From Akkermansiaceae bacterium (lineage in GTDB: Bacteria > Verrucomicrobiota > Verrucomicrobiia > Verrucomicrobiales > Akkermansiaceae), in contig JANXMQ010000022.1 of the NCBI GenBank assembly GCA_025354565.1, positions 20,836-84,835 of the forward strand: a stretch of 64,000 nt of DNA. The letters are read 5' to 3'. Positions 18,282-26,310 of this stretch are shown in pieces. Made by a program: the position numbers and the translations under genes. Positions within the stretch are counted from its first letter, which is position 1. The number at the start of each line of letters is the position of its first letter. The notes beneath the pieces are model-generated. The model saw nothing but the letters and a program-made list of their open reading frames with translations, had not been told where the DNA came from and searched no databases.

Positions 18282-19314
18282 ATTCAATCTATCGGGATCT
18301 GTGAAATCGCAAAGCGCGATCCCCGATGGCACGGGCCGATCCCTTTCCACCACGCTCGCGAGCGCGGATCTCACGTCGCCAGGCACCGCCCTTTGCACCA
18401 AAGCTCTGCCAGAAAAACCGCCGGTCGTGTGGTGCGAGGATCGTTTCGCCAAGCCTGAGGAACGATTCTTGATGCGCGAACCGGCGACCTCGCCATCCCC
18501 GGCTGCGAGCCAGATCGTGGTGATCATCGATGGCTCCGCCGCTGTGGCTCAGGCCAAGGACTGGCTCGTCCGCGCCATCGAGAATCAAGCCGGGGATGGC
18601 TTGACGCTGGTGCTTGCCGACGACCACGCACGCCGAGTGACGTTGAAGGAATTGGAAAACTACCGGTTCACCGGTGGTCGGGACAACGAGCCCGCCCTGC
18701 GCGAAGGCATTCGTTTGGCGCGGGAATCCGGCGCACCGATCGTCTGGGTCCACGGGCCACAGGCGGTCGGGTTGGCGCAAGCGGAAGCGCTGCTCCAACA
18801 GATCGAGCGGGGGACGAAGCACCCACTGATTCATGAAATCCAAGCGGTCGCAGAGCCTAACCGACTGGCAGAAGCGATTTACCGGACCGGATGTATCAAG
18901 CGCGGTCCGCTGTTGCTCGCACCGGAGCAGGACTTTTCACAGTTTCTCAAAAACCTACAAACCGCACACCAAGAATCCGGCTGAACGTGGAAACGCGCCG
19001 CCACCGTGGAAAACGTTCCCGGCACCAAGGTCTGGGATCACCTTGCCCGACTCTGGGCGGCATCCGCCGCAGAAACTTCGAATAGCCCGCTGACCGATGC
19101 TGACCGCTCGGAGCTCGCAGCCCGCTATCAGTTAGTCACACTTGTTTCCGGAGCCGTTGTGCTGGAAACCCAGCAGCAATACGCCGAACACGGCCTCACT
19201 CCGGTCGATGGCAGCGCGACACCCAACATACCAAACGTGCCAGAGCCTTCGACAAGCTTGTTAGTGATGCTAGCCACCGCCGCCGCACTGATGCGGAGAA
19301 AGCGGGAAGTTTGA
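18118..19314 (+). pseudogene. Decayed vWA-domain PEP-CTERM protein gene
   Basis: One reading frame runs from about 18118 through the ORFs 18091-18984 and 19006-19314. It is broken by an in-frame TGA at 18982-18984. The retained parts are a beta-rich segment ending in PYVVERNFGL, a vWA-like segment (IVVIIDGSAAVAQAKDWL, about 18513-18800), a helical DHLARLWA segment, SGAVVLETQQQY, and a C-terminal PEP-CTERM sorting signal (VPEPSTSLLVMLATAAALMRRKRE). The 5' half (signal peptide, VIT-like region) is missing and has been replaced by the end of the L,D-transpeptidase gene. No exosortase gene is visible here. The downstream piece has ATG/GTG codons, but expression is unlikely to give an exported protein. 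Confidence 0.72.
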
Positions 19315-19716
19315 CGGGTTTGTCCGATCCCCGCAAAACACATTGTCATTTTTGGCTGCCGCTTTAGCCTGCTGTGGCATGATTCAAACCTCCCGTGAAA
19401 TGGGTTGACCCATACGGAGCAGCGCTTTCTCGGACAACTCGAAGCGATACTTTTTCCAAAAGCCTGATTTTCAAAGTCTTGAATTGGAGCGTAGAATTTA
19501 TTCCGCGCCCCAGTTCGTCGTTCCGCAAGCGTCATTTTATTTGTGGAAAATGGCATCACCCGCCCTTACCCGCTATCCCCGCGCCCGCGCCCGGTAAAAT
19601 TTCCGCACTTAGGGCGTTTTGAGGATTGCTTGATAATTTGGATTTGCTTAATTTCCGCCGACGAGGTGTAGGAATTGCCATTCTAACACCCTCGCGGGCT
19701 GTTCACCCATCCATCC
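19315..19716. other. 402-bp gene-free spacer upstream of the dcw cluster
   Basis: No convincing ORF on either strand. The last 100 bases are A+T-rich (TTGCTTGATAATTTGGAT...) and probably carry the promoter for murG and the following division genes, but no -35/-10 pair is close enough to consensus to call. No tRNA or clear terminator was seen. Confidence 0.5.
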
Positions 19717-20814
19717 GTGTCACGTTCCCTGAATATCTTGATCGCCTGTGGCGGCACTGGCGGCCACCTGTTTCCCGGCATCGCCGTGGCGGAGGCTCTG
19801 CGCGCCCGTGGCCATGCGGTCTTGCTGCTGATTTCAGAAAAAAAAGTCGATTCTGAGGCCTCCGCGAAATACGCCCATCTTCAATTTCAGACCGTGCCCG
19901 CCGTTGCGAAGCCGCCCACGCTCTCGCCCCGGATGTTGCCGTTTTTGTGGAAACTCTGGGGCTCGATCCGCCACTGCAAGCGAGTCATCCAGGAATTCCA
20001 AGCCGACGCCGTGCTCGGCATGGGCGGATTTACCTCGCTGCCACCCGTGTATGCCGGCCACAAGCTGGGCCTCAAAACTTTCATCCACGATTCCAACGCC
20101 CGCCCCGGCCGCGCAAACGTCATGACCAGCCGTTTCTGCACCCGCGTTTTCCTCGGCATGACCACGGCACAGGCATTTTTTCCGAAGCGCGAAACTGTCA
20201 CCACCGGCACTCCCGTCCGCCCGGAAATCACCACTCTCCCGAACCGCGAAGCCGCAGCGGCAAGCTTCGGGCTCGACCCTACGCGCCCGACCATCGTCGT
20301 CACCGGTGGCAGCCAAGGGGCGCATCGCTTGAATGAATTGAGCGCCCAAGCCGCCGCGAATCTCCCACCGGATACGCAAGTCCTGCACATCGCCGGGGCG
20401 TCGGATTTCCAACGGGTTTCAGAAATCGCCCAAGGCCGCCCGGGTTACAAGGTGCTCGGTTTTTGCGATCAAATGCCTTCCGCCTACGCCATCGCCGATC
20501 TCATCATCGCGCGTTCCGGGGCCTCCAGCATGACGGAAATCGCCAGCGCCGGGCTGCCTTCGATCCTAGTCCCTTATCCTTACGCCGCTGACGATCACCA
20601 GACGCGAAATGCCGAAGTTTTCGCCCGTGCCGGTGCTGCCACGCTCGTTCAGGAAAGCGACCTGGATGCGGAAAAACTCGCCGCTCTCGCCGCTTCGATC
20701 CTGCAAGACTTGCCAACTCACCAGAGCATGGCAAAAGCCGCCCGCGCTCTCGCCGTCCCCGACGCCGCGGACCGGGTGTGCGCCGCCATCGAAGCCACTC
20801 TCACGCCATCATGA
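19717..20814 (+). CDS. murG: UDP-N-acetylglucosamine transferase (lipid II synthesis)
   Basis: 365 residues from a GTG start at 19717. It has the N-terminal glycine-rich loop CGGTGGHLFPGIAVAEAL and the second Rossmann lobe with VTGGSQGAHRLNE and the RSGASSMTEIASAG / LVPYPYAADDHQ donor-binding segments. MurG adds GlcNAc to lipid I at the cytoplasmic face of the membrane. It is the first gene of the division/wall run in the window; the usual upstream partner ftsW is not present. Its TGA overlaps the ATG of murC-murB (ATGA at 20811-20814), so the two are coupled. Confidence 0.96.
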   Translation: MSRSLNILIACGGTGGHLFPGIAVAEALRARGHAVLLLISEKKVDSEASAKYAHLQFQTVPAVAKPPTLSPRMLPFLWKLWGSIRHCKRVIQEFQADAVLGMGGFTSLPPVYAGHKLGLKTFIHDSNARPGRANVMTSRFCTRVFLGMTTAQAFFPKRETVTTGTPVRPEITTLPNREAAAASFGLDPTRPTIVVTGGSQGAHRLNELSAQAAANLPPDTQVLHIAGASDFQRVSEIAQGRPGYKVLGFCDQMPSAYAIADLIIARSGASSMTEIASAGLPSILVPYPYAADDHQTRNAEVFARAGAATLVQESDLDAEKLAALAASILQDLPTHQSMAKAARALAVPDAADRVCAAIEATLTPS

Positions 20815-23111
20815 CCGATCTCAACCAACGCCTAACCGACCGGAGCAAGCCACTCCAGATCCACCTCATCGGGGTGGCTGGCTCGGGCATGAGCGGGCTG
20901 GCCTTGTTGCTGTTAGGCATGGGCCACCAGGTCAGCGGCTCGGATCGTGTCACCACCGCCGAGACCGAGCGGATGCAGGGCGTGGGGCTAAATTTTTCCT
21001 CACCCCACACCGCCGCCGCCGTGAGGGGCGCGGACATCGTGGTTTATTCCTCCGCCATCAAGCCGGACAACGCCGCCTACGCCGCTGCGAAAAAAGCAAA
21101 AATCCCGCTCCTCCGCCGCGCCGAGTGCCTGGCTGCGATCCTGCACACGAAGAAAGGCATCATCATTTCCGGCACCCACGGGAAAACGACGACCTCCGCG
21201 ATGACCGCCCACGTCCTGCGCGAGGCCGGGCAAAAACCCAGTCACTACGTCGGCGCGGAAATTCCCATCCTCGGCGCGAACGCGAAATGGTCCGAGGACG
21301 GCGAGTTCATGGTCGCGGAAGGCGACGAAAGCGATGGCACGCTCGCTCTCTATCAGCCAGAACACGCGGTCATTCTCAACATCGAGGCTGAGCATCTGGA
21401 TTTCTATCGGGACCTCGATCACATCCGCGAGGTTTTCACCAAACTCGCCGATCAGACGAAAGGAAAACTTGTCTATTGCGCCGAAGACCCGGTGGCCCAC
21501 GAACTTTGCCAAGACCGCGAAAACGCAATTTCCTACGGCTGGGACGATGCGGACTACACCGCCACCGACCTCCGCGATCTCAAGGGTTCTTCGGCTTTCA
21601 CGGTGAAAAAAGCGGGCGTAGTGTTAGGCGATGTCGAACTCGGAATTCCTGGTAATCACAACATCCTCAACGCCCTCGCCGCCATCGCGCTGGCCGACAG
21701 TTGCGGTGCGGAATTCGCCCTCGTTGCCCGTGCCCTCGCCACCTTCGCCGGAGCGAAACGCCGCTTCGAGACGAAATATCTATCAACAAACTATCGGATC
21801 ATCGACGACTACGGCCACCATCCATCCGAGTTGGCGGCCACGCTCCAGACCGCGCGTTCATTGAAATCGAAACGCCTGATCGTTCTGTTTCAACCGCACC
21901 GCTACACCCGCACGCATGCGCTCGCGGACGACTTCGGCAAGGTTCTCCAAGCCGCCGACATGGTCTTCATCACCGACGTTTACGCCGCCTCAGAAAAGCC
22001 CATCAAAGGCATTTCCGGCCAAACTTTGGTGGATGCCATGCAAGCCCATGGTGACATTCCCGCCACCTATGTCCCCGACCTAACAACCGCCCACCACGCG
22101 ATCGGTCACGTCCTCCAGTCGGGCGATTTGCTCATCACCCTCGGCGCGGGAAATGTCCACGAAGCCGGCACCCGCCTCGCCGCCGATTTGAAAATCCTCG
22201 AGGAAATGCGCGGCCTCATGCCACCCGGCGAAATCGACGGCAAAATCTACGAACCGATGAACCGCCATACGACGTTGTTAGTCGGTGGCCCGGCGCAATA
22301 CTGGTTAGAGCCACACAGTTTTTACGGCTTCGCATTTCTGGTAGATTACTGTCGCGAGCGCGGCATCCCAGTCCGCGTGGTGGGTCGTGGATCAAATCTG
22401 TTAGTTCGCGATGGCGGCATCCGCGGCGCGGTCATTCACCCGACTGGCGGGGTTTTCTCGGAAGTCAGCGTGGATGGCCGGGGCCATGTCACGGCGGGCG
22501 CGGGCGTGCGTTTGAAAAAACTAGCCAGCATCGCCGGTGGCAGCAACATCGGCGGCTTCGAGTGGATGGAAGGCATCCCCGGCAACGTCGGCGGCGCACT
22601 TCGCATGAACGCTGGCGCAATGGGCATCGAAACTTTCGATCAAGTGGTGCGCGTGACTTTCCTCGACGAGGACGGCGTGATCCGCACTCGCGAGCGCGAG
22701 GAAATCGTCACCCGCTATCGCAACGTCCCCGAGCTGCGACGGAACTTCGCCCTCCAAGCGGTTTTCAAAGGCAAGACCGACACCACTGCCAACATCAAGG
22801 AGCGATGGGACGCCTCGCGGGAAAAGCGCAAGGCCACCCAACCGATCGCCGCATCCGCTGGCTGCACGTTCAAGAACCCGGAGGAAGTTCCCGCTGGCCG
22901 CGTGATCGATTCGCTGGGCCTGAAAGGCAGCACTTGCGGCCATGCTGCGGTTTCGGAAGTCCACGGAAATTTCGTCGTCAACCAAGGCGGGGCCTCCGCT
23001 TTGGAAATTCTAACACTCATTGAGTTCATCCAAGACAAGGCGCGTGACGAGCGTTCCGTCGAGCTGGAAACCGAAATCAAAATCCTCGGCGAGGACGAAG
23101 CGACATTTTAA
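20811..23111 (+). CDS. murC-murB: Bifunctional UDP-MurNAc--L-alanine ligase / UDP-MurNAc dehydrogenase (MurC-MurB fusion)
   Basis: 766 residues from ATG 20811, which overlaps the murG stop. Residues 1-460 are MurC: HLIGVAGSGMSGLA, ATP-loop SGTHGKTTT, EGDESDGT and DYGHHPSE. Residues about 480-766 are MurB: FAD-binding VVGRGSNLLVRDGG, GIPGNVGGALRMNAGA, RYR, and SAGCTFKNP, where Cys sits at the position of the E. coli proton-donor Ser229. One chain thus performs both the reduction of UDP-enolpyruvyl-GlcNAc and the first stem-peptide addition. MurC-MurB fusion is known in Verrucomicrobiota. The linker is near residue 465 (MRGLMPPGEIDGK). Confidence 0.95.
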   Translation: MTDLNQRLTDRSKPLQIHLIGVAGSGMSGLALLLLGMGHQVSGSDRVTTAETERMQGVGLNFSSPHTAAAVRGADIVVYSSAIKPDNAAYAAAKKAKIPLLRRAECLAAILHTKKGIIISGTHGKTTTSAMTAHVLREAGQKPSHYVGAEIPILGANAKWSEDGEFMVAEGDESDGTLALYQPEHAVILNIEAEHLDFYRDLDHIREVFTKLADQTKGKLVYCAEDPVAHELCQDRENAISYGWDDADYTATDLRDLKGSSAFTVKKAGVVLGDVELGIPGNHNILNALAAIALADSCGAEFALVARALATFAGAKRRFETKYLSTNYRIIDDYGHHPSELAATLQTARSLKSKRLIVLFQPHRYTRTHALADDFGKVLQAADMVFITDVYAASEKPIKGISGQTLVDAMQAHGDIPATYVPDLTTAHHAIGHVLQSGDLLITLGAGNVHEAGTRLAADLKILEEMRGLMPPGEIDGKIYEPMNRHTTLLVGGPAQYWLEPHSFYGFAFLVDYCRERGIPVRVVGRGSNLLVRDGGIRGAVIHPTGGVFSEVSVDGRGHVTAGAGVRLKKLASIAGGSNIGGFEWMEGIPGNVGGALRMNAGAMGIETFDQVVRVTFLDEDGVIRTREREEIVTRYRNVPELRRNFALQAVFKGKTDTTANIKERWDASREKRKATQPIAASAGCTFKNPEEVPAGRVIDSLGLKGSTCGHAAVSEVHGNFVVNQGGASALEILTLIEFIQDKARDERSVELETEIKILGEDEATF

Positions 23112-23121
23112 ATTCTAAAAA

Positions 23122-24045
23122 ATGATGTTAAGCGGCAAAAAAATCGCAGTGCTAATGGGCGGTCCCGGCTCGGAACGCGAGGTCTCACTCGCGTCCGGCA
23201 AAGCCGTGCTCAAGGCGCTGTTAGGACTTGGCCTGGATGCGGTGGCCGTCGATGTCACTACGACGGACATCGTACTGCCGGAAGGCACGGATCTCGCCTT
23301 CAATGTGATCCACGGCACCTTCGGCGAGGACGGCCAGCTTCAGGACGCGATGGAAAATCTCGGTGTTCCTTACACCGGAGCCGGTTCCGCCAGCAGCAAG
23401 CTCGCGATTGATAAATCCCTCGCGAAGGGAAAATTTCTAGCAGACAATGTTCCCACCGCACGCTCAGAGACGGTTTCTCTAACTCCCGGTCAGATCCCAA
23501 GTCTCACCATCAAGGCCCCGCTCGTCATCAAGCCACCACTCGAAGGCTCCAGCGTGGGCGTCCAGATCGTCAAAACGCAGGACGAAGTTCCCGCCGCACT
23601 TCTGAAAGCTGCGGAAAAATATGGTGTAGTCCTCATCGAGGAATTCATCGATGGGAAGGAACTAACAGTCGCCATTCTCAATGACGTGCCGCTGCCCATC
23701 GTCCAGATCACACCGCCCGAAGGTGTCTATGACATGGCCAGCAAATACCCATGGCTCAGCGGTGCGAAAGGCAGCGAATACCAATGCCCCGCTGATCTGG
23801 ACTTGGAAACCACCATGGCCGTGCAAGCCGCCGCACTGGCCGCGCACCGTTCGCTCGGGGTGGAAATTTATTCCCGCGTGGATGTCCTGCTGGATTCGCA
23901 GAACCGCCCGTTCGTGTTAGAGGCTAACACCATTCCCGGCATGACAGAAACCAGCCTGCTGCCCAAGGCTGCGGCCGCCGTTGGCATATCCTTTCCTGAG
24001 TTATGTAAAACCATCGCCGAACTCTCCCTCAAACTCCGCTCCTGA
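23122..24045 (+). CDS. ddl: D-alanine--D-alanine ligase
   Basis: 307 residues, the normal length. ATP-grasp enzyme with the N-terminal VLMGGPGSEREVSL loop, HGTFGEDGQLQ, the ATP-binding KPPLEGSSVGVQ segment, and the C-terminal EANTIPGMTETSL motif that binds Mg and D-Ala. It makes the D-Ala-D-Ala dipeptide for the wall stem peptide. It starts 10 nt after murC-murB and stops 1 nt before the ftsQ start, in keeping with an operon. Two adjacent ATGs (23122, 23125) are both possible starts. Confidence 0.96.
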   Translation: MMLSGKKIAVLMGGPGSEREVSLASGKAVLKALLGLGLDAVAVDVTTTDIVLPEGTDLAFNVIHGTFGEDGQLQDAMENLGVPYTGAGSASSKLAIDKSLAKGKFLADNVPTARSETVSLTPGQIPSLTIKAPLVIKPPLEGSSVGVQIVKTQDEVPAALLKAAEKYGVVLIEEFIDGKELTVAILNDVPLPIVQITPPEGVYDMASKYPWLSGAKGSEYQCPADLDLETTMAVQAAALAAHRSLGVEIYSRVDVLLDSQNRPFVLEANTIPGMTETSLLPKAAAAVGISFPELCKTIAELSLKLRS

Positions 24046-24046
24046 T

Positions 24047-25033
24047 ATGTCAAAAAAACGGACCACCAAACCCCGCCGCAACTCGCGCTCCAGCGTGCTT
24101 GAAGTCCGTGTCATGTCGCCGCGCATCGCCTGGTTCAGCTTTCTCAAGATCGCCCGCAGGCTGACCAAATACGCCTGTATCCTCGCGCTGTTAGCAGCCC
24201 TCGGGTGGGGTGTTTGGCAGGGAATCCAGCATGCGTTTTACAAAAATCCGGATTTTCGACTGCAAGTTATCGACCTGAATCCCAACCCGGTCATCGATGA
24301 GGTCGGACTCGCCGAGGCCACCGGTCTGGATCTCACCGCCAGCGTATTTGACATCGACCTCGATAAGGTCACTGCGAAATTAAAAGCGCTGCCCGGCATC
24401 GCGGAAGCCCGTGCCGAGCGTCACCTACCCGGCAAACTCGTGGTGCGTGTGGTGCCACGGACCCCTCGGGCGTGGATTCGCTGCCCGGAGGCCGGGCTTG
24501 CCCAAGTGCGCCGCACCGGGGATATGTTGGTCGATCTTAAGGGCATTGCCTATCCTTGTCCCGAACTGCAATTGGAGACCGCCATCAATCTACCAGCCAT
24601 CCAACTCCCGCAATCGGAAAAATTTCCCATCGTCGCCGGCTCCCCGATCAAGCAACCGGAACTCGCCCACTGCTTGCGACTGTTAGGTTCAGCCTGCGCT
24701 GCTGATCCAGAAGCCAGCCATTGGATCGAGTCGGTGAAACAAGTAAACGACTGGTCGCTGTTGTTGCTCACCCGCCAGGGCATCGCCGCGACTTTCGGCC
24801 TCGGCGATCACGAACGGCAGATCCGCAACCTCCGCGCAGCCATGGATCACTCGGAACATCAAGGCTACGCCATCACCACCATCAATCTCATCCCCAAACG
24901 CAACGTTCCCATCACCCTGCGCGATGAAACGGCTGCCGCCCCCCGCGCAACCCCCGTTTCCGAACCGAGTCCGGTTGAACTCCGCAAAGACCGGCAGGCC
25001 CACGATCTCCACACCCTTCTCAATCGCAACTGA
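24047..25033 (+). CDS. ftsQ: Cell division protein FtsQ (POTRA domain)
   Basis: 328 residues from ATG 24047; the ORF-track start at 23981 lies inside ddl. A basic cytoplasmic N-terminus (SKKRTTKPRRNSRSS) is followed by one transmembrane helix (YACILALLAALGWGVWQGI) and a periplasmic POTRA-like domain (FRLQVIDLNPNPVIDEVGLAEATGLDLTAS...). The signature is weak at sequence level, as usual for FtsQ/DivIB, but the position between ddl and ftsA is diagnostic. FtsQ links the early and late divisome (FtsB/FtsL). Confidence 0.85.
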   Translation: MSKKRTTKPRRNSRSSVLEVRVMSPRIAWFSFLKIARRLTKYACILALLAALGWGVWQGIQHAFYKNPDFRLQVIDLNPNPVIDEVGLAEATGLDLTASVFDIDLDKVTAKLKALPGIAEARAERHLPGKLVVRVVPRTPRAWIRCPEAGLAQVRRTGDMLVDLKGIAYPCPELQLETAINLPAIQLPQSEKFPIVAGSPIKQPELAHCLRLLGSACAADPEASHWIESVKQVNDWSLLLLTRQGIAATFGLGDHERQIRNLRAAMDHSEHQGYAITTINLIPKRNVPITLRDETAAAPRATPVSEPSPVELRKDRQAHDLHTLLNRN

Positions 25034-25058
25034 GTCCGTCTCTAACACCTAACACGCC

Positions 25059-26273
25059 ATGGCACGTCGCACCAAAATTCACGTCGGACTCGAAATCGGC
25101 ACCAGCAAAACCTGCGTGGTCGTCGGTGAGGTGAAGGCGGACAGCGCCGTCAAAATCCTCGGCATCGGCGTCACGAAAACCGTCGGTGTTAGAAAAGGCG
25201 AGATCTATGATTTCGCACAAGTCCGAGCCTGTCTCAAGGACGCCTTGGCCAAGGCCGAGAATGCGAGCGACGTGGAAATCGGCAGCGTGTTTCTCGCCAT
25301 CACTGGTGCCCATATCCAAGGGACGAACCACCGTGGCACTTTCCGCCTGCCAGACGGCGATCCGACGGTAGCTCCCGAGCATGTCGAGGAAGCCCGCTCC
25401 ATCGCACGCGAGGTGGAAATCCCCCAGGACCATGTCTATCTACACCCGATTATCCGCAACTATCTGTTGGACGGACTGGAGCACGCGACCAGCCCGGTCG
25501 GCCTGTTTGGAAAAACCGTGGAGGCGGATTTCCACGTCGTCCACGGCATCGGCAACCGCATTCAAAACAGCATAAAATTGGTCCGAGAAATGCCGTTAGA
25601 GATTGATGACATTGTGTTCTCGCCCATCGCCACGGCTCAGATGGCGCTCGACCGCGAGCAACGTGAGCGCGGCGCACTGGTCATCGACATTGGTGGCGGC
25701 ACCACCGACTACGCGCTTTATCTGAACGGTGCCATCGCGGCTTCCGGCTGTGTCCCAGTTGGCGGTGACCATGTTACCAATGACATCCATCTCGTCACCG
25801 GCCTGCCGTTTTCCAAGGCAGAGCGGCTGAAAATCACGGAGGGCGACGCCTCGGGAGATCCGGTTCACTCCGTCGGCACGGCCAAACTAACAGACGAGCG
25901 TGGTTTCGCCGAAGTCGAGGTAAGCCGCAGCGTGCTCAATGAAATCATTCACCAGCGCTTGGAGGAAACCCTCAAGTTGGTCCGTGCCCGCCTGCCTGTC
26001 GGCTCGGTGGAGCAGATTGGTGCTGGGATTTTTCTAACCGGTGGCACCAGCCTAATGCGCGGGTTCGACAAGCTCGCCTTCGATGTCTTCGGTCGCGACA
26101 TTCACCGCCTCGAGCCACCGGGCATCAGCGGCGTCCAAACGAGTTTCAAGGACCCCCACTTCGCCACTGCCATCGGCCTGATTCGATACGCCCAGATCCT
26201 CGAAACCGAACGTGCCAAACCGCCGGGCTTCTTCCGCCGCCTCTTCCGCCTGTTCTGGCCGTTTGGAAAGTAA
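25059..26273 (+). CDS. ftsA: Cell division protein FtsA
   Basis: 404 residues, actin-like ATPase. Visible features are GLEIGTSKTCVVVGEV (phosphate 1), the 1C domain (FLAITGAHIQGTNHRGT), VIDIGGGTTDYALY (phosphate 2) and FLTGGTSLMRG (adenosine motif). The last residues (GFFRRLFRLFWPFGK) make an amphipathic helix that would tether FtsZ to the membrane. It precedes ftsZ by 37 nt, with a heptanucleotide repeat in the gap. Confidence 0.96.
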   Translation: MARRTKIHVGLEIGTSKTCVVVGEVKADSAVKILGIGVTKTVGVRKGEIYDFAQVRACLKDALAKAENASDVEIGSVFLAITGAHIQGTNHRGTFRLPDGDPTVAPEHVEEARSIAREVEIPQDHVYLHPIIRNYLLDGLEHATSPVGLFGKTVEADFHVVHGIGNRIQNSIKLVREMPLEIDDIVFSPIATAQMALDREQRERGALVIDIGGGTTDYALYLNGAIAASGCVPVGGDHVTNDIHLVTGLPFSKAERLKITEGDASGDPVHSVGTAKLTDERGFAEVEVSRSVLNEIIHQRLEETLKLVRARLPVGSVEQIGAGIFLTGGTSLMRGFDKLAFDVFGRDIHRLEPPGISGVQTSFKDPHFATAIGLIRYAQILETERAKPPGFFRRLFRLFWPFGK

Positions 26274-26275
26274 AA

Positions 26276-26300
26276 ATTTCAAATCTCAAATCTCAAATTC
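26276..26300 (+). repeat. Heptanucleotide repeat (CAAATCT)n in the ftsA-ftsZ gap
   Basis: The gap reads CAAATCT CAAATCT CAAATTC after an AAAATTT lead-in, ending 11 nt before the ftsZ ATG. The same heptad occurs in a longer array before rimO (43926-43992) in the same orientation to the downstream gene. It occupies the place where a Shine-Dalgarno would be expected; none is seen. Confidence 0.7.
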
Positions 26301-26310
26301 CATCTCCACC

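Noticed and set aside
18982-18984. TGA considered as selenocysteine
   Set aside because: No redox context and no visible SECIS-like stem after it; loss of function is simpler given the 5' truncation.
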